A stretch of 62,000 nucleotides of DNA from Phoronis australis (lineage: Eukaryota > Phoronida > Phoronidae), in assembly GCA_002633005.1 (NCBI GenBank), contig NMRA01000005.1, positions 893,001 through 955,000 of the forward strand, in the 5' to 3' direction. Below the pieces are notes generated by a model. The model saw nothing but the letters and a program-made list of their open reading frames with translations, made no database searches and had not been told where the DNA came from. The translations under genes and the position numbers were made by a program. Positions 9,197 through 21,468 of this stretch are shown here, piece after piece. Positions within the stretch are counted from its first letter, which is position 1. Each line of letters starts with the position of its first letter.

Positions 9197-10955
9197 ACTA
9201 CGTAACACAGTCAAGGAGTCGTTTTGCACACTGCAAGAGTTTATAAAACCACCTTTGGTCGTCAAAAGAAATCTTCACACATTCAAAAACTCACAGTTTG
9301 GTACTGCCACCAAGTGGACTATGCTCGGCCAGCGCATAAATTGACACCTAGTGGAAAGTCCGCTCACCAGCAATATCAAACCGCCAGTTCGTTTCCAAGC
9401 CCACTAATCGTCCATATTAGGAGTAAAGGTCGAAGTAAAACCACGCAAATAGCAGAAGCTGGGGTGCATTAAATTTAACTTTTACTAATTAAAGACGTGT
9501 TTATACATGTAGCCTCTTTAACCTACTAATTTCCTACTTACCCAAGCTTCAGGAGCAAGCTTCAGGAGAGGATTTAAATTAATTGAATTTTCAGTTTAGA
9601 AATGTGGAGATGGAGGTAACTGGGTGTATGTACTGAATCACTTTTAAATAAAAAATCCACAACTAATGTTTTTTAATGCAATAGCCTTTTAGTTTTGGAT
9701 TCCTAGTTCTCATTTGGTCAAACAAATCCTGAATTTTTATTATTGTTTTTTTTTATTGCAGGCAGTCTGGTACACGTACCAGACACGTGCAAGTCACTCA
9801 GGTGGGCCAATTGCGCTGATCACCTGGAACTATTTTTATGCTTTAATTATAGTTAAAAAACCGGGCTGAAGAGCTAGAAACCCTTCTCAGTGTGCTGCAG
9901 TCAGACTCACGACCTTAAATAAAGGAAGTGGACATTTATCCCACTAGGCCACACTGACTCATCCAACACTGTATTTACAAACGAATGTCCCAGAGGATCA
10001 AGTGAAAGGAGAATATAATATACCTTGCAATGTTTGTTAAGATATTATTCATACTTACCAAAACTGGGGCACATGGCCCGGCACCATCCTTGATGAAGTA
10101 TTACAAAGTCTCCAGATAAGTATGAAACTTATTTGAATGAAATTTTGGCACAAAAAGTTAATCTGGCGAGAATTGAGAACGGGTAGGATTCTGTGGCCAC
10201 CTAGTCTTCTTCGAGTGCACTCATTGCTACAAAGTTCCCTAACGTGAATGACAAATGAAATACTGCGAACAATAAAACACATCTCCTTTTACAACACTTG
10301 TTGGTTCTGGCATGGAATATACAAAGAAAAGTACAATTTAATAAGATTAATGGAATTTCACGATTTGCGTCTGGCCGTGTACTCAAGAGATTGTGTCAAA
10401 ATGTTTCTGAATGCTCCGTCCTTCATTTGTTATTTTTTGCAGGACGGTCTACACACCATTTTCTAGTCATTGCTGTAAACTTAACAAAATAAATTCAGCA
10501 AATCGATAGATAATAAATCAATATTAGACAACTAAATTTCCCAAATATCTATTGAAAATGCTATTGCACTATCGAGAGTAAGTTCAAATGAATGTCCAAC
10601 AATGATCTTGATAATTGGACAGTTGGCATCGCTCGGAGTATTGTTAAACTGCTAAGTGTCATGCCATGCATCCAATAAAAACAGTCCGGCAACAGAAAAA
10701 GTTTGCGACAATCACGTTTCCAGTACAGCTGTCTGTGCATAGATCCTTTTTCATGTCACATATCCAAAAGCCACAGCAGAGAGCTTGTTCTCCTCGAAAA
10801 CGATAACCAAATTGACCCTGACACATCTTCACGTTTCGTGCTCCACATCGAACATGACTACAACGGTTGACCATCCAAACTTGATCTCCTGTCAAGGTCA
10901 CATGACGCACGACCTTGCCAAATCAGTTACAGAGCACAACGCATAGCAAGGATCG
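9197..10955. other. Space between the convergent short filamin copy and KIN17
   Basis: It should contain the 3' UTRs of both genes. On the plus strand an AATAAA lies at about 9647, a candidate polyadenylation signal for the filamin copy. No clear AATAAA was found for KIN17 on the minus strand. The tRNA-like sequence at 9896 and a short palindrome (GTCTGGTAC, two bases, GTACCAGAC at 9765-9784) are the only structures seen. Confidence 0.4.
9896..9960 (-). repeat. Degenerate tRNA-derived SINE-like sequence
   Basis: On the minus strand GTGTGGCCTAGTGGGATAA resembles an A box, and GGTCGTGAGTCTGACT aligns with the B-box region GGTCGTGAGTTCGAAT at 8411. It is probably an older copy of the same SINE family. 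Confidence 0.4.
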
Positions 10956-11021
10956 TCATGAAGCTAGCTTACTAATGTCCTCATACTGTATCCCATCGAT
11001 TACACGGCCATTGAGCGGACC
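10956..11021 (-). CDS. KIN: KIN exon 9 (residues 372-392 and stop)
   Basis: The exon encodes GPLNGRVIDGIQYEDISKLA followed by Ser and TGA (10956-10958). It is the highly conserved C-terminus of the family with one extra residue. The acceptor is TTTCTAG|GGT. Confidence 0.93.
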   Translation of the reverse strand, partial: GPLNGRVIDGIQYEDISKLAS

Positions 11022-14000
11022 CTAGAAAGAAATGAAGCGGTTTTCAATGCAATTTCAAACTTGGTTTAAAGCTGCAGGACGTTTTCAGTTCCTGCTTAAT
11101 AAACATGGACTAAAGAAATACGTTAGTAGATGTTTTGCAGGATGCGAAGCAACATAGATTTTCACCCCATTTCTCTTGATGTCATGAAGCTAGCCTTTTA
11201 CTACACAGCAGAAGCTCGGCTGCAATTTGTGAAACTTTGTGTTGGTTTCCCCTTCATACGGCTAGAGACCTAGTGTGAGGTTATGTAACATGATGGTGAT
11301 TTTGTCTCACTTTTCTGATAAGATTGGAAACCCACAAAGGTTCTCTCTGGCCAATGGACCTAAAATCCTCTTGTTTGTAGAATATCAGTTTTGACATTCA
11401 GTTGAAATTGAGAGATAACATGAACTGAAGAATTTCATACAACATAATTTGATGCCAATAAACAGTCCCACATTGAGGTTAACACTTTGCAATCAGAGTT
11501 CCCTGGCTAAATGACGCAAAGCACTCAGATAATGAAGGACAGACAGACAGCATTGTGAATCAAGATTGTGTCAGAGACGCACTAAATGCTAAGTGAGATT
11601 TTACGCCAAATGGTTGTAAAGAACGTACCGCGCTTATCTTGACCTCACAACAAAACTTTTTCTCGTCGACTCTTGTAATCACTGCCTTCTCGCCTCTGTA
11701 ACCACCGTTCACAATGAGCACTGGCTTGCCTGCAAGAAATGACATATTTGTATTTACCCACAATGCCATGCATGCGTAAGGCACTTAGTCCACCAATAAA
11801 CTTTCCTAACATGGTATTTTCCATTAAGATTAAGTTCACATTTGACATTATGTTATTCTGATGTCAATTAAGTTTTACGGTGGGAGTTGCAATACAGGTA
11901 TTTAATTGTTAAAGGTTGAGTCCAAGCAAGCTCAATAGTGCGTTAATGGCCTACCTTTCAAAACCCCAATAAATTATGTCATTATGTTTCTGTTCAAGTA
12001 GTGGACGGTACAATAAAATGTTAGCGTTTTTAACGGGTTGTAAACTCACCGAGATTCAGTCGTTCACATTTTATTACTGGCTAGAATCAACATCTCGTCG
12101 CATAACTAGTTTCTCCCTTCTATACCAAAAGACTCAGTAGAATAAAAGTTATACCTATAAAAGCATCACGGAACTGGGTCAACGATGTTACCAGCCAGCT
12201 TCCTGAATATGAACTGGCGACTGCATCGCATTCATAATCCAAGAGTACATGATATGGTACCTGATGCCTTCTACGAAACTGTGGCACTAGAATGGACCTA
12301 TCATAAGCTCCGCTCCCTTGCGAAAAGATTGGTCATTTAAGCCATCACTCAAAATCCTGATGAAGATTGGCATCAACTCATCAAACGCTACATTCCCAGA
12401 AACACTTTTAAGGAAGTTTCAAATGTATCTTGAAATGGAGTAAAAAAATTTGAAGAAACCAAAATCTCTCGAAAAACACTGGCTGCTGAAACAACAATAA
12501 AGGACAAAATGGGCGCGGCTTTTGAGCATTAGAGAACATAATTAACTTCAGCTGGTGCAGCCCCACCCCCTAATATGCCTGGCACATTCACACCCCATGT
12601 GAGGGCGTGATGTAAAAAGGTTCGAGAACTAAACCTTGTAAAAAGTTGAATGCATCAGGTGCAATTTTATTGTGACAAAGTTCTCAGTACTTGTGCACCT
12701 AATGGGAGCTCACAATTGTTATGAAGATCCCCCTCCCCCAAGCTCCCCAGTTCCTGTAACCTTAATACCCATACCTGCACTTAGTAGGTTTCGGGTGAAG
12801 GCAGTCTTGACATTTATCATGAATTTTGCATACTGTCTAGTCCTGTGGGCACCATAGATGTATGTTTTACAGACACCCAAATTAGAATTTCGGTTAAAAA
12901 TAACATACCTAAAGCAGGTATGACGGTCTCCAGGTGAGTTTGGTCAACCTTGAGCTTGTCACCGCTGTCAATCATCTTGATAACAGCTGTGTACCTGTCA
13001 ATCACTTCGTGTACCACCGCCTTTCTCTTGTGGTATTTGTCGCCAAGTCGTTTTGTGACCACCTTGACGACGATGTCAGGATACAGCCAGTAGTCTTTGC
13101 GCTGGACTTTCTCTTTTTTCTTCTCTTCAAACTAAAACACAACCCTACAGAACTGGAGTGGGATCACCATACGGCCATTCTCCGATACAGTAGCAACATG
13201 AGGAAAAAGAATCTCTCTAGCTAGATGGTGGTATGAGAACTTTAAGGGCAAATTTCAGCACTACCTACAGGTCACTTGTGTCTAGGATGAAGGTTTAGTG
13301 CAATCATAGACTATAGTACATGGACCGCCAACTCCGTATATTTTCAGTGGAGGAAATCTGTGATCTTACGTATAAGCCGTGACGTTATTCACTAGCGACA
13401 AATGGCAAAATTAGCAAGTTTTACTTCCAGCAAGTACGTCGTCTGCTAATCATGGTCGGCTGTTATGTGGTCAGGTGCCAAAGGCACTTACGATACCAAC
13501 AGTTCTACTGTTGGAAGACTTTGAACAGCGTTTTAATGCCAAATTTTATTTTTCGTTGTACTGGAGAGTAAAATAGATGCGAGAATTTCCCGTCACAATA
13601 CACTAACCGGAAACTGAAATTGGTAATTTAGGACAGTGGCACCTCCTCTAGGATAGTGCGCAAGAAAACGGAGTTGCAAATCTGTTGTCTGTAATCCATG
13701 GTACAACCAGATTTTACATTTTTATAATTTCTGAATGATCATCATTCGGTCAAACTATGTGGCATTGTGGAATAACAAATGCATGGAACGATTGTTTCAC
13801 AAGCACCACCTAACCCAGTGAATTTAAAGTTTCTCAATCATGTAAGTAGCTAGCAACGCCACCTACTGACTCACCTCCATAATTTCATCTAAGGCTGACT
13901 TGCGTTTCTGACCTACAATTGGTTTTTGATTGACAAGAGTGGGTGTGTCTTTCTTCTTAGATGCCAATGGATTGGATGAGGTGGGAATCAATCTACAAGT

Positions 14001-17000
14001 AAAAGGTCATTTTTGATTTGTTTCGGACTCCAGTTATCCAATGCACTCCTTCAAAACAAAACGTTACATAAGATTTTCTTTGTGTAGTTACTTAATTTCT
14101 TTACTCAAAAATTGAAAGTTAGCATGCAGGCACTGGCAGCTGTAACATTGTCAGAATTTTTCCAAGATTTTATGGTACAAGATTAAACCGGAAAATTCAA
14201 AGTGACAGTCTATTGTCTGACTTTGGTATCCAAGATGTTGCCATCTGTACGATTCAATATGGTGCAACAAACCACAGGGCAACAACTTTCAATTTTACTG
14301 TATTGCCTCGCCTTTACGCCATATCTGAATGAATGCCTTTTTTCGTAGCCTTTTCTACCCAAGTGGGTTACATTGGCACATGTGCATAAGTTTCCCTTAT
14401 AAGCCCAGGTAATGTCCTCTGCATACACTCGTACATTGATTCGCAAATAGGCGCGTCTGTTTTGACTACCGCTGTGCCTTTTAATGGCAATTTTTTTTAA
14501 TTTGCCACTGTATATTTGGAGTTCCTCGGCATGTTTTCAAGAAATTTGGTAAACAGTTTTGTATTACCATTTGAGGAACATTTAGCCCATGGGCCTATAT
14601 CCGAAATTTTAATGCCTTTTCACGCTTTCTAAATGTAATCTCAATTCCTCGAAATATTCGTCTTTGAAATTTCGCTTTTGACATAGTTTCAAAAGCAGAT
14701 ATCGTACAATGCAAATCCAAGTAAGTGCACTTATCATTAGTTAGTTCTTCACAAAGCATCATACACACGTACTCAGGATACCTCTTTTTTGCCAGATCTT
14801 GAGTTCTCAACTATTTCCTTTACTTTCCATTTTTTCTGCCTCGACCTTCGTTGATAATTTTAAAGAGGCTTTTAACTTTAGTATGTTTTGTTTGAAGCGA
14901 AATAAGTGCAGCTTAAATTTTGTAACATTTGCCAACTTGTACATAGTGATTTTTAAGCCCTGAAAGTGCGTACAATACCGTACAGATAAATCAAAAACAG
15001 CAGCCCTGAAAGCACTACATATATTCTCTACGCCAAAAAACAAAATTCCTCACTTCAATTCTGCTTCACCATCACTATGAATTAATTAACATATTTAACA
15101 CATACTTTGGCTTTGTCACATCTTCTTGCTTTTTCACCACGGCACCAAAATTGAGCTTGACTGAAATGAAAATAAAACATATAAATAACTACATAGAATA
15201 AGAACACGTCCGACTGTTGTGATCAATGCATCACATCAGGTCAATTTAAAATGCATTATACGTAACTTCCTATGCCAAACACACACAAAAGCATTTTGGA
15301 CACTCGTAGTTTAAGCTGCATATTCCCCGTTTAGATAGCTGAAAACAAAAAATTGACTTGCGCCTTATACTCTCATGAAATTGGTCTCATAATATTCCTC
15401 ACTCTGATAGGATTCCATTTCCATAACCAACAAGAACATCAAAACCATCAGCAATTCAAGAAAAAAAAACACTTCAGACTTTAATGTGGTTGGCCAATCC
15501 TAATATTGTGGATTTGACAATGGCACATGTACTGTGACTTGAGTTGTCCCCTCATTTCACAATAAGTCAAGATCCAATGAGCATGCTAATGGTTTGAATC
15601 CCAAAGCACTTTGTTACAAATTCAACATTGACAGCTTAAGTGGGGTGAAATACTGTGTTAAAGACACCTTAGGTGGGACAGGCCTCCACAACAATCTGCT
15701 ATTAAAAGAGCAAGTAGCGATATTTGATAATGCTCTGGTAGAGAATCAAAATAAATATCTATATTCTGTCACCATTTTCAGAGTTTTACCATGCCTAAAT
15801 ATACACAGTTTACAATTTCAACCCTAAGCTCAGTGTGATTAGAGTCCTGAGCCGTTACACTACAACACATTCAAGCAGGTCATTTGGTTGCTTTTGCTTT
15901 TTCTACATGCATTCGCTTCAAATGGAAAAACAAGTAACAGTGCTTAAGCAAGTTTTGAAACCACATGATTTACACACACTGAGTAAAGAAAATCTCAGGT
16001 AGACTTTCTTTTGTAAAAAAAACATACCACCAACTTGATTTCCACAAAATGGAGACCAGAACCAACTATGCGCTTTTGGCCTAACAATAAATGAAAGGCA
16101 CGAGACAAAAACATACATTCAAAATAAATAAAAATAAATACTTATACCAACAAATAAATCAAAAAAGCAGAAATAATTAACTGAAACGCTGCACAGGATA
16201 AAACGAAAGGCGTACAGAAATTCTCCACTTATTTTTCATACAAACAATTGCCCATATTTTTAATTCCTCAAATTTACATTGCTACAGATAGTGGAAACTT
16301 CACCAAATGTTGTTTCACGGCATTGAAAAAGAACGAACAAAGCTAGTAATAGACAAAAATTTTCTTAATCTTTAGTTTTGTGAAGAAATATAACAAATTA
16401 GAATTTCACTTGCCAACCATGTTGTGTGCTAAATAAGAAAAGAACTGCTATGCACTAAGTAGGAAATGAATTTAAAATGAAACGAATAATGAAACGAGTA
16501 TAAGTAAAATAAAAAAGATAAGAACATGTGACAATGGATGTTGCAGACAGTAATCATCAAAAAGTATAACGTACAACCTAATTAAGAGAAGAATGGTATC
16601 ATAGTCTACATTCAATTTGATAAGTGACAGTTTTAAAAAACAAAGGATATTCTTCAAAGAAGTCAAACACCAGTAAATACTCTAGATAATTACGGAAAAC
16701 ACGCCCACCTTTTTCGTCCTCGGTCTCCCTCTTCAACTCCGTGTAATCCGCCTGCGGTGCACCACGTGTCGTCTCAGCACCACGCCTCACTTGTTCCTCG
16801 ATGTAGCGTGCCGTGCGTTCCTCGTCATCCAAATCCATCTTTTCCTTATTTTTCACAGCTTCCTGTTTCCTGATCGTCTCAGGGTCGCGGTCAATGTATT
16901 GAATGAACCAACCCTTTTCGGTCTCATCAACGACACATTTGCCTAAATATACACAATCACGGTGTTAATATCATGTCTAGATCAGTCCAAGTAAGGGTCA

Positions 17001-20000
17001 GCTGTTCAGTGCCTTGGCTTCTAGCCCTGACCCACTATTTATTTTGTTAGGAAATTGTCAGAATATTACCCACAATTAACAGTCAAGACTGGGTTCAATT
17101 CAAATGCTTGGTTATATAAAGTAGTCTTACTGATGAAAGAGTTAATCAGCTGATCGAAGCAAAACTCACGAATTACATACACTTGGGTAGAAATAGAAAA
17201 ACTATGCATATTTGTGCACGAGCAATACACATGTGTATGCATGAATGGCCGCTTGACACCGATAACTTTGCACCGTGCCAGATGCACCGTGTCAAAAGTC
17301 TAAACCCCACTTAAGAGACTGACTAACCTTCCCGGCCGAGGTACTTAACAAACTCCGTCAGAGTTTCCCACTGGGTGGCGTTCATGTGCAGATGTTCTTT
17401 AAAGCTGATGTACTCCTGGTACACAATGTTGGCGTGCACGCGTTTGGTGCCGAACCGACGACGCAGCAGCTCCATATAACCATCCTCAAACTCTCTGGAA
17501 GTGAAGATAAAATTGTGAGCATCAGAGATGAATAGATTTCAACAGAAGTTTAAGTCACATAAAATTCAGTGGCAACACTCGCACTCAAAAGTTTTATTAG
17601 CGTTCTTGTTTAGTAAGACCTCAACTAAAAAATGGTTCTGCGAGTCGGAAAGAATGAGGAACAAAACAATGTTCAACGAGTGTGACTAATACTCACGCTG
17701 TAACAGCTTTCAGGGGCACCGAGGGGTACTCTAACCAAACGTGGCCAGTGCTAACATCCCCTCCCTAAGGAGGTACATCACCAGGAGCCCCCGGTGCAAT
17801 AGCTCAAGCCATAGAATTGAACTCTTGGACACATGACCTCGCAGGTTCAGTATGTGTCAAATGCTTCCATAAAATAACAGTAGACCAATGATACATGCAA
17901 GTCACTCACTTGGAGAACGAGTCAATGAACTTGTCAGGACTTTCAGCAAATATAAGCAGTTGCCTCTGGTGAGACTCTGACATTGTGTGACACTTGAAGC
18001 CATTCTGAAAGGGAAAAAATCTTAACAATGAGTATAAATATCTAGCTATGAAAATTTACTTTCCCCTAGTGAATCTTACTTGGAAACTTTGGAAAGCAAA
18101 TGAAACGAGTTATTAAATACAAGAAAAGAAAAACTTAAATGACATATTTTTCTTTGAACAACGAACTGGATTGAAAACGAGATCATCCAACAAAATATTT
18201 TTGCAAATTGGAATCCAAACATTACTACACCAAACTCGTTTTTAATATTGAATTGGATTCCAAACACATAATAACAGACCAAAAAAGAAATACTTAAAGA
18301 AACAGCAAATTTTTATAAGCTGCTGTATATTAAGAAAAGTGTTAATTTTGATATTAAACAAAAATTACAAGAATTTCTTTTTTCTGTCTCATTTTATAAA
18401 TGGCAAATTAATGAATGTACATGACTTATATATGACATCATGAAGTACGCTGAAAACCAACAAATATCAGGACTCCTTCTGCAAATTGATTTTGAAAAGG
18501 AATCCTTCAAGTAGTGGATATGTACATTTTACAATAACCCAGTCGCACATGTAACTTGAAATGGCTTTTTGGTTTTAAAGGGTTTAATCACTGAAGGCAC
18601 AGAGTATAAAATCACTCGGTATGCAAACGATGCGTTTATTTTAGACAGTTCTCTGGGTTCGTTGGCAGAGATGATGAAGGTATTGGATTTCCATCACTAT
18701 GCAAATATTTCTGGCTTGGAAAATTAATCATTCCTAAACAAATGCTATCTGGATAGGGAGTAAAAACTTTTCTAAAGAGGTCTATCAACATAGACGTTGG
18801 AAATTAAAATGGGGTTTACAATGTTTCAGCTCCTGGGATTGAATTTTAATGTTAATTTAGACAACATGCTAAATGATAACTTTGAATGAAAACTCTTGAA
18901 AATTAAAAAGTAGTTGAAAACATGATCTAAAAGAAAACTCACTATATTTGATAAAGTGACACGTTATAAAATACTTATTTCAAACATTATCCATCTATTA
19001 TCTGCATTATCTAGTCCATCTCTAACATTTTTAAATAAAGTAAACGATTTGTCTTTCAAATGTATTTGGAATAACAAACCCAAGATTAAGGGAGCCATAC
19101 TTACAAAAGGCATGGAAGAAAGTGGTGTTAAGATGAAACATTTTAATGTAGCTCTTAAACTTTCTTGGATAAGGACACTTTTTATTTCTCAATCCAAAAC
19201 ATGTTATTATTTCAACTGGCAATTATTTTTTCAAATGGCTTTCCATGTTGTGAGTTTTTCATGTCAAAATGCTTCTGCAAAACTAGTTGAAACTGGTCAA
19301 GCTAACTAATATTAAATGATTGGAAGCCTTTGGACAATACTTGTTGAGGCGGAGTTTGGTATCACAGAGAATGAAATTTTAAAACACAGATTTTTTTGAT
19401 AGACAAAGCCAAACAGTAACCACTGTCAGAGCCAACATTCAACATATCAAGTGCACATTCAACTGCAAAGAAACCATACAAAAGACCAGCCAAACACAAT
19501 GGCACATAAACAGCTAGCAGACAAGACTAAATGACAGTGCGGTCCCTAAGGTTGAATACAAGTATCGCGTTACATATTACACTCCTGAATAAATGAAGTT
19601 GATTGAAAAAATAGTCAACCAAGAAATGTTAACGGTGAGTGAACAATGAGGCCAATGTTGATAAATGTCAGAGTCAGGTGCGTTGGTTGAGATTCTATTT
19701 ACATCGAATTAAAAGTACAATAGCAAAGGCTTGTACAAATTCCGGAGGTGCTCTGATACATAGACTAAAGGGGAGGGGCATTCCATGAGCAATTTGATGG
19801 TGAAAAACAGTAAGTACAATTTTGTCATCACTTTGTAGCCTTGTTGAGTGTTGTTTAAGCGATGCTCAACATGTGCGTTCATATTCTAATTCATCACCAG
19901 TTTAAAATAGCTGCAACAACTGTCTGGTAAAATTGATACTAAGCAAAGACATGAATACCAGGGCATTCCCAAGGAAGTAATATCCAGACTTCGGAGCTGC

Positions 20001-20527
20001 ATGAGTGGCAGAGTCCTGTATTATGGGTAAGGTGGTGTCGCGACACTTTCAGAGTCCAGATCAAAACAATAACTGGAGCGCACAACCGTCAAGGTGGTAC
20101 CCAACTTAATACTAAGTAACCCAGTAGCTTTGCCCAAGACAAACTAATTTTACTAACCTCCCTAGCTTCCACTTCCATCTCCATGGCAACCCGAAAAGAC
20201 ACCGCCGTTGCCACAAAGCTAAAAATACTGGCACAAGACTACACTGAATAGATCATTAAGCATGCTCAAGATGGCACCAGAGAGCAGAAAATGCCTGAAT
20301 GGGCAAAACACACAACATCCACTTGGCAGCATATCCACACAAGAACTTCCCATGGGGGAACCCCAGGGGAGAGAGTGAAGTGGACAGTATCTGTCCTTAC
20401 GCCTCACCTCATCTCGACACTGTTTTTGACACATCTGGCAGTACCAACGCAGTTTCTGGAGACCCTTGCTCTTGATGCGGTTGGCAATCGCCTTCGGCGT
20501 CAAAAATCCTGCCTTCTCTTTCCCCAT
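10956..20527 (-). CDS. KIN: KIN17 DNA/RNA-binding protein, complete, 9 exons
   Basis: Coding exons, in transcript order: 20408-20527, 17910-18004, 17328-17494, 16709-16942, 15106-15160, 13875-13992, 12909-13131, 11629-11729 and 10956-11021. They join to 392 residues, one fewer than I recall for human KIN. Order of parts: start MGKEKAGFLTPKAIANRIKS; a C2H2 zinc finger with C30, C33, H46 and H52 (WYCQMC...CHTMSESH); a conserved winged-helix-type KIN17 domain to about residue 160; an acidic/basic helical region LDDEERTARYIEEQVRRG; a variable basic linker carrying KRKSALDEIME; and a C-terminal tandem of SH3-like folds, the second with a KOW-type segment (PVLIVNGGYRGE), ending YEDISKLAS. KIN17 is a nuclear protein linked to DNA replication, DNA damage response and pre-mRNA splicing. 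All introns are GT-AG. An in-frame TAG at 20537-20539 supports the start. Confidence 0.95.
11022..11628 (-). other. KIN intron 8
   Basis: A 607-base phase-0 intron, GTACGT to TTCTAG. No recognised content. Confidence 0.6.
11629..11729 (-). CDS. KIN: KIN exon 8 (residues 338-371)
   Basis: The exon encodes the KOW-like segment KPVLIVNGGYRGEKAVITRV and DEKKFCCEVKISA. The acceptor is TTGCAG|GC and the donor GCG|GTACGT. Confidence 0.93.
11730..12908 (-). other. KIN intron 7
   Basis: A 1.2-kb phase-1 intron with no recognised content. Confidence 0.6.
12909..13131 (-). CDS. KIN: KIN exon 7 (residues 264-338)
   Basis: The exon encodes the first C-terminal SH3-like domain: DYWLYPDIVVKVVTKRLGDK, then YHKRKAVVHEVIDRYTAVIK and DQTHLETVIPAL. 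The acceptor is TTTTAG|TTT and the donor TTAG|GTATGT. Confidence 0.94.
13132..13874 (-). other. KIN intron 6
   Basis: A 743-base phase-0 intron, GTGAGT to TTTTAG. No recognised content. Confidence 0.6.
13875..13992 (-). CDS. KIN: KIN exon 6 (residues 224-263)
   Basis: The exon encodes a Ser/Lys/Pro-rich linker ending GQKRKSALDEIME, where KRKSALDEIME is the conserved part. The acceptor is TTGTAG|A and the donor GAG|GTGAGT. Confidence 0.9.
13993..15105 (-). other. KIN intron 5
   Basis: A 1.1-kb phase-2 intron with no recognised content. Confidence 0.6.
15106..15160 (-). CDS. KIN: KIN exon 5 (residues 206-224)
   Basis: A 55-base exon encoding VKLNFGAVVKKQEDVTKPK, in which the first and last codons are split. 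The acceptor is TTTCAG|TC and the donor CCAA|GTATGT. It is too short to be found as an open frame alone, but the phases join correctly on both sides. Confidence 0.88.
15161..16708 (-). other. KIN intron 4
   Basis: A 1.5-kb AT-rich phase-1 intron. I saw no repeat or coding similarity in it. Confidence 0.6.
16709..16942 (-). CDS. KIN: KIN exon 4 (residues 128-205)
   Basis: The exon encodes KCVVDETEKGWFIQYIDRDP followed by a charged helix including KMDLDDEERTARYIEEQVRR. The acceptor is TATTTAG|GC and the donor AAAAG|GTGGGC. Confidence 0.93.
17328..17494 (-). CDS. KIN: KIN exon 3 (residues 72-128)
   Basis: The exon encodes EFEDGYMELLRRRFGTKRVH and on to HLHMNATQWETLTEFVKYLG, the core of the conserved KIN17 domain. 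The acceptor is TTCCAG|A and the donor GAAG|GTTAGT. Confidence 0.93.
17910..18004 (-). CDS. KIN: KIN exon 2 (residues 41-72)
   Basis: The exon encodes NGFKCHTMSESHQRQLLIFA and ESPDKFIDSFS, completing the zinc finger. The acceptor is TTTCAG|AAT and the donor CCAA|GTGAGT in phase 2. Confidence 0.93.
18005..20407 (-). other. KIN intron 1
   Basis: A 2.4-kb phase-0 intron. It carries an L1-like reverse-transcriptase relic on the opposite strand (about 18390-19310). Nothing recognisable was seen in 19310-20400. Confidence 0.7.
18390..19310 (+). pseudogene. L1-like LINE reverse-transcriptase relic
   Basis: Plus-strand fragments follow the order of an L1-clade reverse transcriptase: LIYDIMKYAENQQISGLLLQ followed by IDFEKE (polymerase block with the first Asp); WICTFYNNPVAHVT; EYKITRYANDAFILDSSL, the catalytic YADD box changed to YAND; then ITRYKILISNIIHLLSALSS-like text (seen here as VTRYKILISNI), FKCIWNNKPKIKGAIL and LKLSWIRTLF. 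Stops occur inside the fragments, and the segment between the WI..LYNNP block and the YADD box is largely missing. The element is therefore dead. It lies antisense within KIN intron 1. Confidence 0.8.
20408..20527 (-). CDS. KIN: KIN exon 1 (residues 1-40)
   Basis: The ATG context is GAC-ATG-G. The exon encodes the N-terminus and the first two zinc ligands, ending CRDE with donor GAG|GTGAGG in phase 0. Confidence 0.93.
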
Positions 20528-21307
20528 GTCGACAGTCTATCACCAAAGGTGAAGGCTGAAAGCAAACAACCTCTGATCACAATAAGTGCTGAGACTGAAA
20601 ATGTACTTCTTCATTCTTTGGAAAAAGTACTTGGGATACACAATGTTTTTGTGCATGGCACAACTGTGATTCCTTCTCATCTGTCTTGCTTCAGGATTTC
20701 TCAAGAATGTTATAGACGAAGAAATGAGTCACAAAATCTACATTGACTTTTTATAGAATGTGTTATGGGTTTATACAGAACGTTTATGACCGCACAGTCA
20801 AAATCGAGACCAATGCAATACTCAGTAATCGGAGGAAACAGGTACGCAAAGCCATGGCATATATAAAATCTTTACAGCTGAGAAAAATATCTATTCCTGA
20901 TTGCTTTTTTTCTGGGGAAGTTTTCAAGCTCAACAGTTGGACTACGCTGACCAAAAAGTGGACCAAGCTGGTATTCTACAGAATGCAAATACAGTCTTAA
21001 TTCCCATAGACAAGCTTCATTGAGGGAACCATAAAGAATCACTGAGGAAAGTAAGCACTTTAATAAGTATGCAGCACAGTGGATTTTTGATGAGGTGAAA
21101 ACTTCTTGAGTGCTGCAATTGGAATATCGCCTTTTAAAATATATGGAACTGAGATGCGTACACAGCATGGCGGGGAATATTGTAGCTCCTATTGCCTGAT
21201 TAGCAGGGGGGCTACTTGATGCTGAACTGTAGGCGATTGATAGACTAACCACAACTATTAACAAAGTTGTGGCAAACTAAAAAATGAAACTTCAATTAAA
21301 TTGCCAA
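20528..21307. other. Upstream region of KIN
   Basis: It should contain the KIN promoter and 5' UTR on the minus strand. No TATA box or clear CpG-rich block was recognised. Open frames on both strands here have no recognisable similarity. Confidence 0.35.
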
Positions 21308-21468
21308 ATGGGCGGAACCAGGATGTTTTAAAACGGGGGTTAGATCAAGGCTTTTTTTAAAAAGGGGGTTCCAAGTCAACAATTTGAAAATTCTAGATCT
21401 GATATCGCTAAAATCAAAGGAACAAGGTGGGGTTTGGAGCCGTTTGACCCCACCACTGGATCGCACTA
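21308..21468. mobile_element. Possible MITE with GCGGA-type ends
   Basis: The left end is GGGCGGAACCAGGA and the right end CCACTGGATCGCAC, roughly inverted copies. Inside are two G-run-bearing blocks (AAACGGGGGTTAGATC and AAAAAGGGGGTTCC). The relation to the other GGCGGAT-ended elements is weak. Confidence 0.35.

Noticed and set aside
10659-10910. Cys-rich 83-codon minus-strand frame just after the KIN stop
   Set aside because: It starts at GTG, not ATG, with an in-frame stop shortly upstream. There is no recognisable domain, and it lies in the likely KIN 3' UTR.
20291-20746. 151-codon plus-strand frame
   Set aside because: It is antisense to KIN exon 1, so its openness follows from the conserved coding strand.
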